This document shows positions 1-8,301 of a stretch of 64,000 nt of DNA, piece after piece. Under the pieces are notes generated by a model. That model searched no databases. It had not been told where the DNA came from and worked only from the letters and a program-made list of their open reading frames with translations. The first letter of the stretch is position 1. Every line of letters starts with the position of its first letter. Where the stretch lies: assembly GCA_002256245.1 (NCBI GenBank), contig NKIU01000005.1, forward strand, positions 124,001-188,000. Direction: 5' to 3'. The stretch is from Pseudorhodobacter sp. PARRP1. Its GTDB lineage: Bacteria; Pseudomonadota; Alphaproteobacteria; Rhodobacterales; Rhodobacteraceae. A program made the position numbers and the translations under genes.

Positions 1-934
1 CCAAGCGTGGCAGATCGGCAAGGCTGGCCGTCGTCACCATCGACTCGAGCTTGTCCATCGGCAGATCGGTGGCGATGCGCGCCCATGCGGCTTGGCGGTT
101 GGCAAAGGGTTGCAGCACGGAATCGATGCCCAAAAGGTTGACGCCGCGCAGCAGGAACGGGATGACGCTTGCGGGCAAGTTAGAGCCGCCTGCAAGGCCG
201 ACAGCAGCCACCGACGCGCCGTAGTTCAACTGCCCAAGCACACGCGCCAGCATCGCGCCGCCCACGGCATCAATGCAGGCAGACCAAGCCTCGGCCTCAA
301 GCGGGCGCTTGACGGTTTCGTTGATCTGCTCGCGCGGCACGATCTGGGTGGCACCCAAGGCGCGCAGATAGGCCTCGGTTTCTGGCCGCCCGGTGACGGC
401 TGCCACCTGATAACCCAGTTGCGCAAGGATAGAGACCGCGACCGAGCCGACACCACCCGCAGCGCCTGTCACCAGCACCGGCCCCTGCCCCGGTTGCAAG
501 CCGTGCGCCTCGAGCGCCATCACGGCCAGCATCGCGGTCAAGCCCGCCGTGCCGACGGCCATTGCGGCGCGGGTGGTCAGGCCCTGCGGCAAGGGCACCA
601 GCCAGTCGGCCTTGACGCGGGCCTTTTGCGCATAGCCGCCCCAATGGGTTTCGCCCACCCGCCAGCCGGTTAGCACCACCTTGTCGCCGGGGCGGTAGCG
701 CGGATCATCCGACGCCTCGACCGTGCCGGCAAAATCAATCCCCGGCACATGCGGATAGGCGCGCACCATGCCGCCGCCCGAGGTCATGCAAAGCCCGTCC
801 TTGTAGTTGACGGTCGAATATTCAACCGCCACCAGAACATCACCCTGCGGCAGATCGGCCAAAGTCAGGTCTTTCACCGCCGCATGGGTCGCCCCTGCCG
901 CGTCTTTATCAATAACCAAAGCTTTGAACGTCAT
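1..934 (-). CDS. acuI: AcuI-like acrylyl-CoA reductase / MDR quinone-oxidoreductase family protein (C-terminus cut off)
   Basis: Reading leftward from ATG at 934, 311 codons are open to the window edge, so the C-terminus is missing. The N-terminus (MTFKALVIDKDAAG), the early VEYSTVNYKDGL segment and the Rossmann motif VTGAAGGVGSVAV are typical of the zinc-free MDR subfamily YhdH/AcuI. AcuI reduces acryloyl-CoA to propionyl-CoA with NADPH in DMSP/acrylate metabolism and in propionate-linked assimilation. A GGAAGGA ribosome-binding site lies about 8 bases before the start. It is downstream of the GntR regulator gene on the same strand with about 54 bases between, so the two may be co-transcribed. 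The family assignment is firm; the exact substrate is inferred, and a generic YhdH-like quinone reductase remains possible. Confidence 0.8.
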   Translation of the reverse strand, partial: MTFKALVIDKDAAGATHAAVKDLTLADLPQGDVLVAVEYSTVNYKDGLCMTSGGGMVRAYPHVPGIDFAGTVEASDDPRYRPGDKVVLTGWRVGETHWGGYAQKARVKADWLVPLPQGLTTRAAMAVGTAGLTAMLAVMALEAHGLQPGQGPVLVTGAAGGVGSVAVSILAQLGYQVAAVTGRPETEAYLRALGATQIVPREQINETVKRPLEAEAWSACIDAVGGAMLARVLGQLNYGASVAAVGLAGGSNLPASVIPFLLRGVNLLGIDSVLQPFANRQAAWARIATDLPMDKLESMVTTASLADLPRL

Positions 935-988
935 CTGCGCATCCTTCCGGCGGGTTTGGCCGGATGGGACACCGGGACGGCGCTGGCG

Positions 989-1702
989 TCAAGCAGGCTT
1001 GGCCGTGCCCAGCGGCATCGACGCCGCGTAGTTTTCGCGCATGAAGTTCAGGAAATTGTCGCGGTATTGCCGGGTGTGGGCGGCGGCGAGCGTATCGGCG
1101 CGGGCAATGTCGCGGGCGCGGATGGCATCAAGCATTTCGACATGCTCATCGGTCAGCAGATAGCCGTCGTGGGTGCGCTCGATGTATTGGAAATGCAGGT
1201 GCAACATGCGGCGGCCTTGGTCGAGCAGGCGTTCGTAGAAGGCGGTGAGGTAGGGGTTCTGACCTGCCATGGCGATGGCCATGTGGAACTGCTTGTTGGC
1301 TTCGGACATCGCCAGATGATCGCCGGTTTGCACGGCTGCGACGAAATCGGCCTGCCGGGCGGCGATGGCGTGCAGATCGGCCTCGCTGCGCAACTCGGAG
1401 GCAAGGCGGGTGTTCATGCGCTGGGCAATGTCGAGCGCTTCGATGTATTTCGGAAAGCTGGTGACGTCGATTGGCGCGACGATGGTAGAGCGGTTGGCAA
1501 GCATGATCACCAGCCCCTCGCCTGCCAGCCGGATCAGCGCCTCACGCACCGGAGAGCGCGACATGGCAAAGCGGTCGGCCAGCGAGGTTTCGTCCAACAG
1601 CGCGTTCGGGGCGAGGGTGAGCGACAGGATTTCGTCGCGGATGGTCTCGTAGGCGAATTTCGCCCCGGTGCCTTTGGCGCGTTTGATCTCGATTTCATCC
1701 AT
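989..1702 (-). CDS. GntR-family transcriptional regulator (FCD subfamily)
   Basis: A 237-aa regulator. The N-terminal winged helix-turn-helix contains the GntR signature (LADRFAMSRSPVREAL), followed by an all-helical FCD ligand domain with Asp/His residues that usually bind a metal and a small organic acid. The frame stays open upstream to 1798, but ATG at 1702 (MDEIEIKRAKG) is preferred: AAGGGC precedes it and the extra N-terminal residues do not look like GntR. It diverges from the DapA-like operon that starts at 1857. The intergenic region carries two related inverted repeats, which suggests that it represses that operon and itself until a hydroxyproline-type intermediate binds. That regulatory role is inferred from position. 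Confidence 0.85.
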   Translation of the reverse strand: MDEIEIKRAKGTGAKFAYETIRDEILSLTLAPNALLDETSLADRFAMSRSPVREALIRLAGEGLVIMLANRSTIVAPIDVTSFPKYIEALDIAQRMNTRLASELRSEADLHAIAARQADFVAAVQTGDHLAMSEANKQFHMAIAMAGQNPYLTAFYERLLDQGRRMLHLHFQYIERTHDGYLLTDEHVEMLDAIRARDIARADTLAAAHTRQYRDNFLNFMRENYAASMPLGTAKPA

Positions 1703-1747
1703 CGCAAAGCCCTTGCTGTTGCCCGAGCGATAGCGGGTCTGGGGGAT

Positions 1748-1788
1748 TGTGTCGACACAGATTATTTTTGATTTGACGTGTCGGCACG
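1748..1788. promoter_or_regulatory. Twin inverted-repeat operator candidate for the GntR regulator
   Basis: Two similar dyads lie in the divergent region: TGTGTCGACACA (1748-1759, a perfect 12-bp palindrome) and CGTGTCGGCACG (1777-1788, perfect apart from the centre). They share the core GTGTCGRCAC and their centres are 29 bp apart. Both sit between the gntR start (1702) and the lyase start (1857), so one regulator could control both promoters. GntR binding is an inference. Confidence 0.5.
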
Positions 1789-1856
1789 CTGTCGCCATGA
1801 TTTTGAGGATGCTTTATGGCCCGTATGGGCGCGATTCGGCTGCAAAAGGATAGCGC

Positions 1857-2741
1857 ATGTTGAAACTGTCTGGCGTGATGCCCGCCCTTGTGACCCCGTT
1901 TGACGCGCAGGGTCAGATCGACTTTGCGGCGTTCAAGACGCATATGGCGGGCTTGCGGTCGTCGGGGGTGACGGGCTGGGTGCCGTGCGGGTCGTCGGGC
2001 GAATACAACCTGATGAGCGATGCCGAGCGCGCGCAGGTGTTGCAGTTCGTCAAGGATTTCGCCGCGCCCGGAGAGGTGTTGATTGCAGGCACCAATGCGC
2101 CGCACACCGCCGGGGTGATCGCCAACACCAAGCGGGCCAAGGCGATTGGCTATGACACGGTGCTGCTGGCCACACCGTTCTACACCAAGCCAACGCAGGC
2201 GGAATTGATCAAGCATTTCAACGCTGTGCTCGATGCGGTCGATGTGAATATCGTTCTCTACTCCTACCCCGACAAGGATGGGGTGGAACTGGGGTGGGAG
2301 GTTCTGGATGCGCTGGCGGATCATCCGCGGGTGATCGGGATCAAGGAAAGCTCGGGGTCATTGCAGCGCGCGATTGGCATTGCGACGCGCTATGCGGGGC
2401 GGATTCAGTTGGTGTCAGGGTCGGACGATATTTCGCTGGATTTCATGTTCTGGGGCGCGGATAGCTGGATTTGCGGGCCTGCGAATTGCATGGCGCAGGC
2501 GGTGTGTGATCTGGACCGGACGTATCGCTCGGGTGATCTGGCGCGCGCGAAAGCGCAGATGGCCACGCTTTACACTGCGATGAATATTCTGGAATCCGGC
2601 AAGTTTGTGCAAAAGCTGAAATATGGCTGCGAGTTGCAGGGGGTGCCTGTGGGGGAATGCCGGATGCCGTTGGGGCCGCTGACGGTTGAGGAAAAGGCGG
2701 ATTTTGCGGCGGCGATGCAGCCGATCCTTGATTGGAAATAG
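1857..2741 (+). CDS. Dihydrodipicolinate synthase-family lyase/deaminase (probable pyrroline-4-hydroxy-2-carboxylate deaminase)
   Basis: A 294-aa class I aldolase-fold protein of DapA size. The Schiff-base lysine is in GIKESSG (about residue 163), the partner tyrosine is in VLYSYP (about 135), and the GSSGEYNLM loop occupies the position of GTTGE in true DapA. AAAAGGA sits 7-8 bases before the ATG. In hydroxyproline degradation a DapA-like enzyme of this kind deaminates 1-pyrroline-4-hydroxy-2-carboxylate to alpha-ketoglutarate semialdehyde. The next two genes encode a D-amino-acid oxidase and a hydroxyproline epimerase-like protein, which supports that role over lysine synthesis. It is the first gene of a six-gene plus-strand operon; the next gene starts 3 bases after its stop. 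KDG/KDX-type dehydratase activity is a fallback possibility. Confidence 0.75.
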   Translation: MLKLSGVMPALVTPFDAQGQIDFAAFKTHMAGLRSSGVTGWVPCGSSGEYNLMSDAERAQVLQFVKDFAAPGEVLIAGTNAPHTAGVIANTKRAKAIGYDTVLLATPFYTKPTQAELIKHFNAVLDAVDVNIVLYSYPDKDGVELGWEVLDALADHPRVIGIKESSGSLQRAIGIATRYAGRIQLVSGSDDISLDFMFWGADSWICGPANCMAQAVCDLDRTYRSGDLARAKAQMATLYTAMNILESGKFVQKLKYGCELQGVPVGECRMPLGPLTVEEKADFAAAMQPILDWK

Positions 2742-2744
2742 GCG

Positions 2745-3977
2745 ATGGTCACGGTTGTCGTCGGCGCGGGGATTGTTGGCACGGCGATTGCGCATGATCT
2801 GCAAAAGCGCGGGCGGCGGGTGGTGCTGGTGGACCGCGCGGCACCGGGGCGGGGCGCGTCTTTTGGCAATATGGCCTCGATTGCGGTGACGGAGTTTATG
2901 CCAGCCTCGCGCCCGTCGATCTGGCGGCAGATACCGGGGTGGATGCTGGACCCGGAAGGGCCGGTGCGGGTGCGGCCCGGCTATATGCCGCGTCTGGTGC
3001 CGTGGTTTTTGCGGTTTATTGCAGCCTCGCGCCCCGCCAAACTGCGGGAGCTGGAGGCGCAGGGGGCGGCGTTGTGTGGGCGTGCGCTGGCGGATACGCA
3101 GGCGTTGCTGGCGGAAACCGGATTGCAGGATCAGATCTCGGACGTGGGGTGCTTGTCGCTTTACACCGATGCGGCAGAGTTCCGGGCGGACCGCGAACAT
3201 ATTGAAATCCTTGAACGCTTTGGTTTCGCGCATGAGGTTCTGGACGGGGCCGCCGCGCGGGCGTTGGAGCCTGCTTTGTCGGACAAGATCGGCATGGCGG
3301 TGCGGTTTCCGGACAACCGGTCGATGAAAGACCCCTACAAGCTGGTGCTGGCTTTGGCAGAGCGGTTTCAGGCTTTGGGCGGGCGGATGGAGACCGGCGC
3401 GGTGGTGGGTTTCACCCGCAGCGACCGTATCACGGGCGTGCAGTTGGCGGATGGGCGCACGCTGCCAGCCGATGAGGTGGTGATCTGCGCGGGCGCGTTC
3501 TCGGCGCGGTTGTCGAAGCTGTTGGGTGAGCCGATTCCGCTGGAAACCGAGCGGGGCTATCACACGCAGATCATGGCCCCCGGCATTGAAATGCGCCACT
3601 CGATCATCTGGCCGGCGCGAGCGTTCATGGTGACGCCAACGGCGGGCGGCATCCGGGTGGGCGGCACGGTGGAGATGGCGGGGCTGGAGGCGGCACCGGA
3701 TTACCGCCGCGCAAAAGTGACGGTGCGGCGGGCGCAGGTGGCGTTGCCGGGGCTGCGGTGCGAGGCGTTCACCGAATGGATGGGCCACCGCCCTGCCCTG
3801 CCCGATACGGTGCCGATCCTGTCGGCCTCGGCCAAGGTGCGTGGGGTGTTTTACGCGGTGGGGCATGGGCATTTGGGGCTGACCTATGCTGCGACCACTG
3901 CCAAGCTGATGGGCGATCTGATCACGGGGGCCAAGCCCGCGCTGGACCTGCACCCCTATCGCGTCAACCGTTTCTAG
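2745..3977 (+). CDS. FAD-dependent D-amino-acid dehydrogenase family protein (probable D-hydroxyproline dehydrogenase)
   Basis: A 410-aa DAO-family flavoprotein. The N-terminus has the dinucleotide-binding motif VVGAGIVGTAIA, followed by an acidic residue in VVLVDRAAPGRGAS. The C-terminus has a GHGHLGLT-type FAD-binding segment, like DadA. Such enzymes oxidise free D-amino acids and pass electrons to the respiratory chain. In the hydroxyproline pathway the enzyme at this position oxidises cis-4-hydroxy-D-proline to the pyrroline, which the preceding lyase then deaminates. It is packed between the lyase (3-bp gap) and the epimerase (12-bp gap). The start ATG directly opens the FAD motif, so no leader is present and the protein should be cytoplasmic or peripheral. 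Substrate is inferred from neighbours. Confidence 0.78.
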   Translation: MVTVVVGAGIVGTAIAHDLQKRGRRVVLVDRAAPGRGASFGNMASIAVTEFMPASRPSIWRQIPGWMLDPEGPVRVRPGYMPRLVPWFLRFIAASRPAKLRELEAQGAALCGRALADTQALLAETGLQDQISDVGCLSLYTDAAEFRADREHIEILERFGFAHEVLDGAAARALEPALSDKIGMAVRFPDNRSMKDPYKLVLALAERFQALGGRMETGAVVGFTRSDRITGVQLADGRTLPADEVVICAGAFSARLSKLLGEPIPLETERGYHTQIMAPGIEMRHSIIWPARAFMVTPTAGGIRVGGTVEMAGLEAAPDYRRAKVTVRRAQVALPGLRCEAFTEWMGHRPALPDTVPILSASAKVRGVFYAVGHGHLGLTYAATTAKLMGDLITGAKPALDLHPYRVNRF

Positions 3978-3989
3978 AAAGGTCTGCCG

Positions 3990-5015
3990 ATGTTCGACAA
4001 CGCGCTGGAATTGCTGCTGGTTCATGCCGAGGGTGAGATCGGCAAGGTGATTGTGGGCGGCGCGCCGGATATTCCGGGCGCGAGTATTCTGGAAAAGATG
4101 AACTATATCAACACGGTAGATGACAGCCTGCGCCGTTTCGTGACGTTCGAGCCGCGTGCCGGGGTGGCGATGAGCACCAATCTGTTGTTGCCGCCAACCC
4201 GCTCCGATGCGGATGCCGCGTTCATCGTGTTGCAGCCGGACCGGGCGCATCCGATGTCGGGCAGCAACTGCATTTGCGTGGTGACGGCGCTGCTGGAAAC
4301 CGGCCGGGTGAAGATGGTAGAGCCGGAAACCACGGTGCGGCTGGATACGGCGGCGGGGCTGATCACGGTGCGGGCGCGGTGTGAAAACGGGCGCTGCGTT
4401 TCGGTCAGTCTCGACAATGTGCCGGCGTTCGTGCTGGCCTTGGATGCGCCGGTGAAGACGCGATTTGGCGTGATCAAGGCCGATATTGCCTTTGGCGGCG
4501 TGTTCTATGCGCTGGTCGATGCCGATCAGGTGGGGCTGGCGATTGTGCCGGAAAATGCGCGGGCTTTGGCCGAGGCTGGCATCGCGATCAAGGCCGATTT
4601 GCGGGGGCAGATTGCGGTCAGCCACCCTGAGATACCGGGGTTGGACGATGTGGCCTATGTGATGTTCCGGTCCCGCGAAGCCGATGGCAGTATCCGCACC
4701 TGCACAACGCTGAAGCCGGGGCGGGTAGATCGCTCGCCCTGTGGCACCGGGTCTTCGGCCAATCTGGCGGTGATGTTCGCGCGTGGCGAGGTGGCGGTGG
4801 GCGATGCGCGGGTGTCACGATCCATCATCGGCGGAGTGTTCACGGCGGAAGCGATTGGCGAGGCCGTGGTGGGCAATCACCGCGCCGTGCTGCCGCGCAT
4901 CACCGGCAAGGGCTGGATTTATGGGCGCGAGCAGTTGCGGGTGCATCCCGATGATCCGTTCGCGCGGGGGTTTGCGCTGTCGGATACCTGGGGCTCGCAG
5001 GTGGGCGAGCTTTGA
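3990..5015 (+). CDS. Proline racemase-superfamily protein, Ser/Cys type (probable hydroxyproline 2-epimerase)
   Basis: A 341-aa member of the proline racemase / 4-hydroxyproline epimerase / trans-3-hydroxyproline dehydratase superfamily. The first catalytic position, Cys in classical racemases, is Ser90 (PMSGSNC). The second is Cys251 in DRSPCGTGSSA. Superfamily members with a Ser/Cys pair are generally hydroxyproline 2-epimerases, whereas a Thr at the first site marks the dehydratase. With the adjacent D-amino-acid oxidase and DapA-like lyase this completes three consecutive steps of hydroxyproline breakdown. An AAAGG motif precedes the ATG. The stop overlaps the TTG start of the next SDR gene (TTGA). 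Specificity for the 3- or 4-hydroxy isomer cannot be read from sequence. Confidence 0.8.
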   Translation: MFDNALELLLVHAEGEIGKVIVGGAPDIPGASILEKMNYINTVDDSLRRFVTFEPRAGVAMSTNLLLPPTRSDADAAFIVLQPDRAHPMSGSNCICVVTALLETGRVKMVEPETTVRLDTAAGLITVRARCENGRCVSVSLDNVPAFVLALDAPVKTRFGVIKADIAFGGVFYALVDADQVGLAIVPENARALAEAGIAIKADLRGQIAVSHPEIPGLDDVAYVMFRSREADGSIRTCTTLKPGRVDRSPCGTGSSANLAVMFARGEVAVGDARVSRSIIGGVFTAEAIGEAVVGNHRAVLPRITGKGWIYGREQLRVHPDDPFARGFALSDTWGSQVGEL

Positions 5016-5761
5016 GCCTCGCGGGCCGCAACGTGCTGGTGACGGGGGCGACGGGCGCGATTGGGCAGGCGATTTGCGTGGCCTTGGCGGCTGAGGGCGC
5101 GCGGGTGGTGATCCACTACGGGCGCAACCGGGCGGCGGCAGAGGCGTTGCTGGCGCAGATCGGCGGCGCGGGGTGGATCGTTGGGGCGGATTTGGCTGAC
5201 CCGGCGGCGGCGACGGCTTTGTGGGATCAGGCGCAGGCATTGGCGGGGCGGCTGCATGGGTTGGTGAACAACGCAGGGATCAGGTCGGAGGTGGCCGTCG
5301 ATGCGCCGTTGGATGAATGGCAGGCGGTGTGGGAGCGGGAGTTTCGGGTGAATTTCCTGTCGGCGGTTGATCTGACTCGCGCGGCGATTTTGCATTTTCG
5401 CGGGGTTGGTGGCCGGATTGTGAACATGGCCAGCCGCGCGGGGCAGCGGGGGTATGCGTCGAACGCGATGGCTTACGGGGCCAGCAAGGCGGCGCTGATT
5501 AACCTGACGAAATCGGTGGCGCAAAGTCATGGCGGCGAAGGGATCACGGCGGTGGCGATTGCGCCCGGTTGGGTGCGGACGGATATGGCCGAGGCGTTTA
5601 TCGCGCAGCATGGGGAAGCGGCGGCGCTGAGCGGTATTCCGATTGGCGCGATGGCCGAGGCGGCGGAGATTGGCGAGTTGGTGGCGTTTGCGCTGCGGCC
5701 CTCGCAGGCGTCGCTGAACGGGGCGGTGCTGGATGTGAATGGCGGCAGTTATCTGCGGTAG
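5012..5761 (+). CDS. Short-chain dehydrogenase/reductase (SDR), classical type
   Basis: A 249-aa classical SDR. It has the cofactor motif TGATGAIG near the N-terminus, NNAG at about residue 86, and the catalytic Ser and Tyr-x3-Lys in the ASRAG and AYGASK segments. The start is TTG at 5012, overlapping the TGA stop of the epimerase gene (TTGA), which suggests translational coupling. The C-terminal NGGSYLR is usual for 3-oxoacyl-ACP reductase-like SDRs (FabG-like). In this operon it may reduce or oxidise a hydroxylated or keto intermediate, but no substrate can be assigned. Confidence 0.8.
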   Translation: MSLAGRNVLVTGATGAIGQAICVALAAEGARVVIHYGRNRAAAEALLAQIGGAGWIVGADLADPAAATALWDQAQALAGRLHGLVNNAGIRSEVAVDAPLDEWQAVWEREFRVNFLSAVDLTRAAILHFRGVGGRIVNMASRAGQRGYASNAMAYGASKAALINLTKSVAQSHGGEGITAVAIAPGWVRTDMAEAFIAQHGEAAALSGIPIGAMAEAAEIGELVAFALRPSQASLNGAVLDVNGGSYLR

Positions 5762-5770
5762 GGTGACGGG

Positions 5771-6523
5771 ATGCGGTTTGGCGGCAAGGTTGTGGTGGTG
5801 ACGGGGGCGGCGGGCGGGATCGGGTCTGCGATTTGTCAGCGGTTTGCGTCGGAAGGGGCGCTTGTGGTGGTGACGGATGTGAACGCCGAAGGGGCCGAGA
5901 CGGTGGCGGCGGATATTCGCGCCAGTGGCGGTGTGGCGCGCAGTTTTGCGGCGGATATCGGCGGGGCTGCGGGCTGTCGCGCGGTGGTGGCCGATGTGAT
6001 GGCGGCAGAGGGGCGGATGGATGTGCTCTGCAACAATGCGGGGGTCAATCGGCGCGGGGCGCTGTTGGATCTGACGCCCGAGGATTGGGATTTATCTTTT
6101 GCAATCAACATCGACGCGATGTTTCATCTGTGCCAAGCCGCCTTGCCGCATATGATTGCGGCGGGGGGCGGGGCGATTGTGAACACCGCTTCACAATGGG
6201 GTTTGCACCCCGCGCCGAACCATATCGCCTATAACGTGACCAAGGCGGCGGTGGCGAGTTTCACGCAGAACCTTGCCCGCGATTATGCGGCGCAGAAGGT
6301 GCGGGTGAATGCGGTTTGTCCCGGAGAAATTCACACGCCGATGCTGGAGGCCGGGGTGAAACGCTCTGGTCGCAGCATTGCTGATCTGGATAAAATGGTA
6401 CCATTTGGGCGGATTGGTCAGCCTGCGGAAGTGGCCGCACTGGTGGCGTTTTTGGCCTCGGATGAGGCGGCGTTCATGTGCGGGTCTTTGGTGGAAATCA
6501 CCGGGGCGCAGGCGGTGTATTAA
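5771..6523 (+). CDS. Short-chain dehydrogenase/reductase (SDR), classical type
   Basis: A 250-aa classical SDR, distinct from its upstream neighbour. The nucleotide motif is TGAAGGIG, followed by an acidic residue at the end of strand 2 (VTDVNAEG) that favours NAD(H). NNAGVNRRG follows, and the catalytic residues are in NTASQWG and AYNVTK. The late PGEIHTPM segment follows the catalytic core. It begins 9 bases after the previous stop with GGTAGGGTGACGGG ahead of the ATG. Two SDRs in tandem suggest stepwise or stereo-specific redox of the operon's substrate. The reaction is unknown. Confidence 0.8.
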   Translation: MRFGGKVVVVTGAAGGIGSAICQRFASEGALVVVTDVNAEGAETVAADIRASGGVARSFAADIGGAAGCRAVVADVMAAEGRMDVLCNNAGVNRRGALLDLTPEDWDLSFAINIDAMFHLCQAALPHMIAAGGGAIVNTASQWGLHPAPNHIAYNVTKAAVASFTQNLARDYAAQKVRVNAVCPGEIHTPMLEAGVKRSGRSIADLDKMVPFGRIGQPAEVAALVAFLASDEAAFMCGSLVEITGAQAVY

Positions 6524-6532
6524 GGGGGCGGC

Positions 6533-7291
6533 ATGCGGCTGGGGTTTATTGGCACGGGCACGATCACGGCGCATATGGTGCGGGGGCTGAAGGCCTCGGG
6601 CCTTGCGGATTGGCCGATTGTGGTCTCACCAAGGGGGGCTTTGGTGGCGGCGGAACTGGCGCAGTTGCCGGGGGTGACGGTGGCGGGTAGCAATCAGGCG
6701 GTGGTTGACGCTTGTGATCTGGTGATCCTGTCGGTGCGCCCGCAGGTGGCCGAGGCGGTGATCGCGCCGCTGATGTTCCGGGCGGATATGCCGATCCTGA
6801 GCCTGATTGCCGGGCTGCATATTGCGCGGATTGCCGAATGGACCGGCGCGCGCGACATCGCCCGTGCCATTCCGCTGCCGTTTGTCGAGCGGCATCAGGG
6901 GGTGACGCCGGTGTTTCCGCCGCAGCCCGCCGCGATGCAGATTTTCGCGGCTTTGGGGACGGCGTTGCCGGTGGACAATGTGCTGGCGTTCGATGGCTAT
7001 GGGGCGGCGAGTGCGTTGATGGCCAGTTACTTTGGCCTGCTGGATTGCGCGCAGAATTGGATGGTGGCGCAGGGCCATCCGGCAGCGGATGCCGGGGCGT
7101 ATTTGCGCGGGCTGTTTGGCAGCCTTGGCGATGTCGCGCGCGAGAACCCCGCCGGGTTTGACCAGCTGCGCGAGGATCATTCGACCAAGGGTGGGCTGAA
7201 TGAAATGGTTTTTCATCGGTTTGTGCAGGGCGGCGGTGGCGAGGCGATGCAGGCGGCACTGACGGCGGCTTTTCGGCGGGTGCAGGGGTAA
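6533..7291 (+). CDS. Pyrroline-5-carboxylate reductase-like protein
   Basis: A 252-aa ProC-family protein. The N-terminal Rossmann motif is GFIGTGTITAHM; VILSVRPQVAEAVI and LSLIAGLHIARIAEW match the NADP-binding half of P5C reductase. The C-terminal helical dimerisation half contains DHSTKGGLNEM, where housekeeping ProC has the T-P-G-G-T motif. An AAGGGGG site precedes the ATG. As the last gene of the hydroxyproline-type operon it may reduce a cyclic imine (pyrroline-2- or -5-carboxylate) rather than make proline. It is probably not the housekeeping ProC. Transcription probably ends in the palindromic element downstream. Confidence 0.78.
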   Translation: MRLGFIGTGTITAHMVRGLKASGLADWPIVVSPRGALVAAELAQLPGVTVAGSNQAVVDACDLVILSVRPQVAEAVIAPLMFRADMPILSLIAGLHIARIAEWTGARDIARAIPLPFVERHQGVTPVFPPQPAAMQIFAALGTALPVDNVLAFDGYGAASALMASYFGLLDCAQNWMVAQGHPAADAGAYLRGLFGSLGDVARENPAGFDQLREDHSTKGGLNEMVFHRFVQGGGGEAMQAALTAAFRRVQG

Positions 7292-7371
7292 GCGACGCCA
7301 GCATGTGACGGATGCTGTGCATCGGTCACCGCACGACTCATCCGCCAAAACCCCCGGAGGCCAAAGCCACC

Positions 7372-7430
7372 GGGCAGCGCCCGACCCGCCCTCGGCGGGC
7401 GCTTCACGCCCACCGGGTCGGGCGCTGCCC
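7372..7430. repeat. 59-bp palindromic repeat, copy A, in a convergent gap (probable bidirectional terminator)
   Basis: Near-palindromic element: GGGCAGCGCCCGACCCG at the left is answered by CGGGTCGGGCGCTGCCC at the right, with a smaller GC-rich hairpin inside. The same 59-bp element, in reverse orientation and with a few changes, occurs at 31412-31470. The flanks are also alike (CCAAAACCCCCGGAGG here; CCAAGAAACCCCCTGAGG there). It lies between genes that converge at 7291 and 7551, fitting a two-way terminator or REP-like element. The rest of the 7292-7550 gap shows no gene. Confidence 0.7.
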
Positions 7431-7550
7431 TCTGACGGTGGTGCTTGAAGCGGTTTGCACCGCTGTTCCCACATGACCGGGGCCGATCCTCCACTGGAGG
7501 ATCAGCTTTTCCCGGTCAACCGCCCCGCTTTTGGGTTGGCAGCGCAGGGT

Positions 7551-8300
7551 TCAAGCGTAGATATAGCCGCCCGAGACGATGATGTTTTCGCCCGTCATGT
7601 AGGTGTTCTTCGGCCCTCCGGCCATCAGCACCCATTCGGCCATCTCGCGCGGCTCGCCACCACGGCCCAAGGGGCTGGCTTTGGCGAGTTCGGCCAAGAA
7701 CCCGGACTCGCGGGCTTTTTCGGTGGCCATGCCTGCGGGCGCGACCGAGTTTACAAGGATGCCATCCGGGGCGACTTCGTGGGCCATGCTTTTGGTCAGG
7801 CTGACCACCGCCGCTTTGGTCGCGGCGTAGTGGGCGTTCTGCGGATGCGCCTTGAAGGCATCGACCGAGGTGATGTTGACAATGCGGCCCCGGATGTGGC
7901 CGATGGGGTTTTGGGCGCGCATCTGGCGGATGGCGGCGACCATCATGTGATAGGTGCCCTTGACGTTGATGGCGTTCGAGGCGTCCCAATCGGCATCGGA
8001 AATCTCAAGGATCGGCCTGCGCGGATAGATCGCGGCAGAGTTGATCAGGGTATCGACCCGGCCCAAGGCGGCGGCGACCGAGGCGAAGGCGGCATGAGAG
8101 GCGTCGGCGGTGCGGATGTCGCAGGCGGCAAAGGCGTGGGGGATGCCAGCGGCGCGGGCGGGGGCGAGGGCGGCTTCGGCGGCGGTAGCGTTCAGGTCGA
8201 TGATGCCCAGGGCGGCGGCGCCTTCAGCCACGGCCATTTCGGCGAGCAGCGCGCCCAAGCCTGCGCCACCGCCGACGATGACAACGGATAAGCCTTTCAT
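7551..8300 (-). CDS. Short-chain dehydrogenase/reductase (SDR)
   Basis: A 249-aa SDR starting at ATG 8300 (MKGLSVVIVGGGAGLG). The first glycine motif is GGGAGLG and the acidic residue in IIDLNATAAE suggests NAD(H). The active site is NITSVDAF then HYAATK, and the C-terminus (YMTGENIIVSGGYIYA) is the usual SDR end. The start lies just after the stop of the upstream SDR gene (TGATATG), so the two are co-translated. Together with the LysR gene they may form a small minus-strand unit. Substrate unknown. Confidence 0.8.
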   Translation of the reverse strand: MKGLSVVIVGGGAGLGALLAEMAVAEGAAALGIIDLNATAAEAALAPARAAGIPHAFAACDIRTADASHAAFASVAAALGRVDTLINSAAIYPRRPILEISDADWDASNAINVKGTYHMMVAAIRQMRAQNPIGHIRGRIVNITSVDAFKAHPQNAHYAATKAAVVSLTKSMAHEVAPDGILVNSVAPAGMATEKARESGFLAELAKASPLGRGGEPREMAEWVLMAGGPKNTYMTGENIIVSGGYIYA

Positions 8301-8301
8301 A

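Noticed and set aside
2415-4625. A 736-codon open frame on the minus strand opposite the flavoprotein and epimerase genes.
   Set aside because: It is rich in Arg, His and Pro, has no family motifs, and is antisense to two well-supported genes; such frames are expected in GC-rich DNA.
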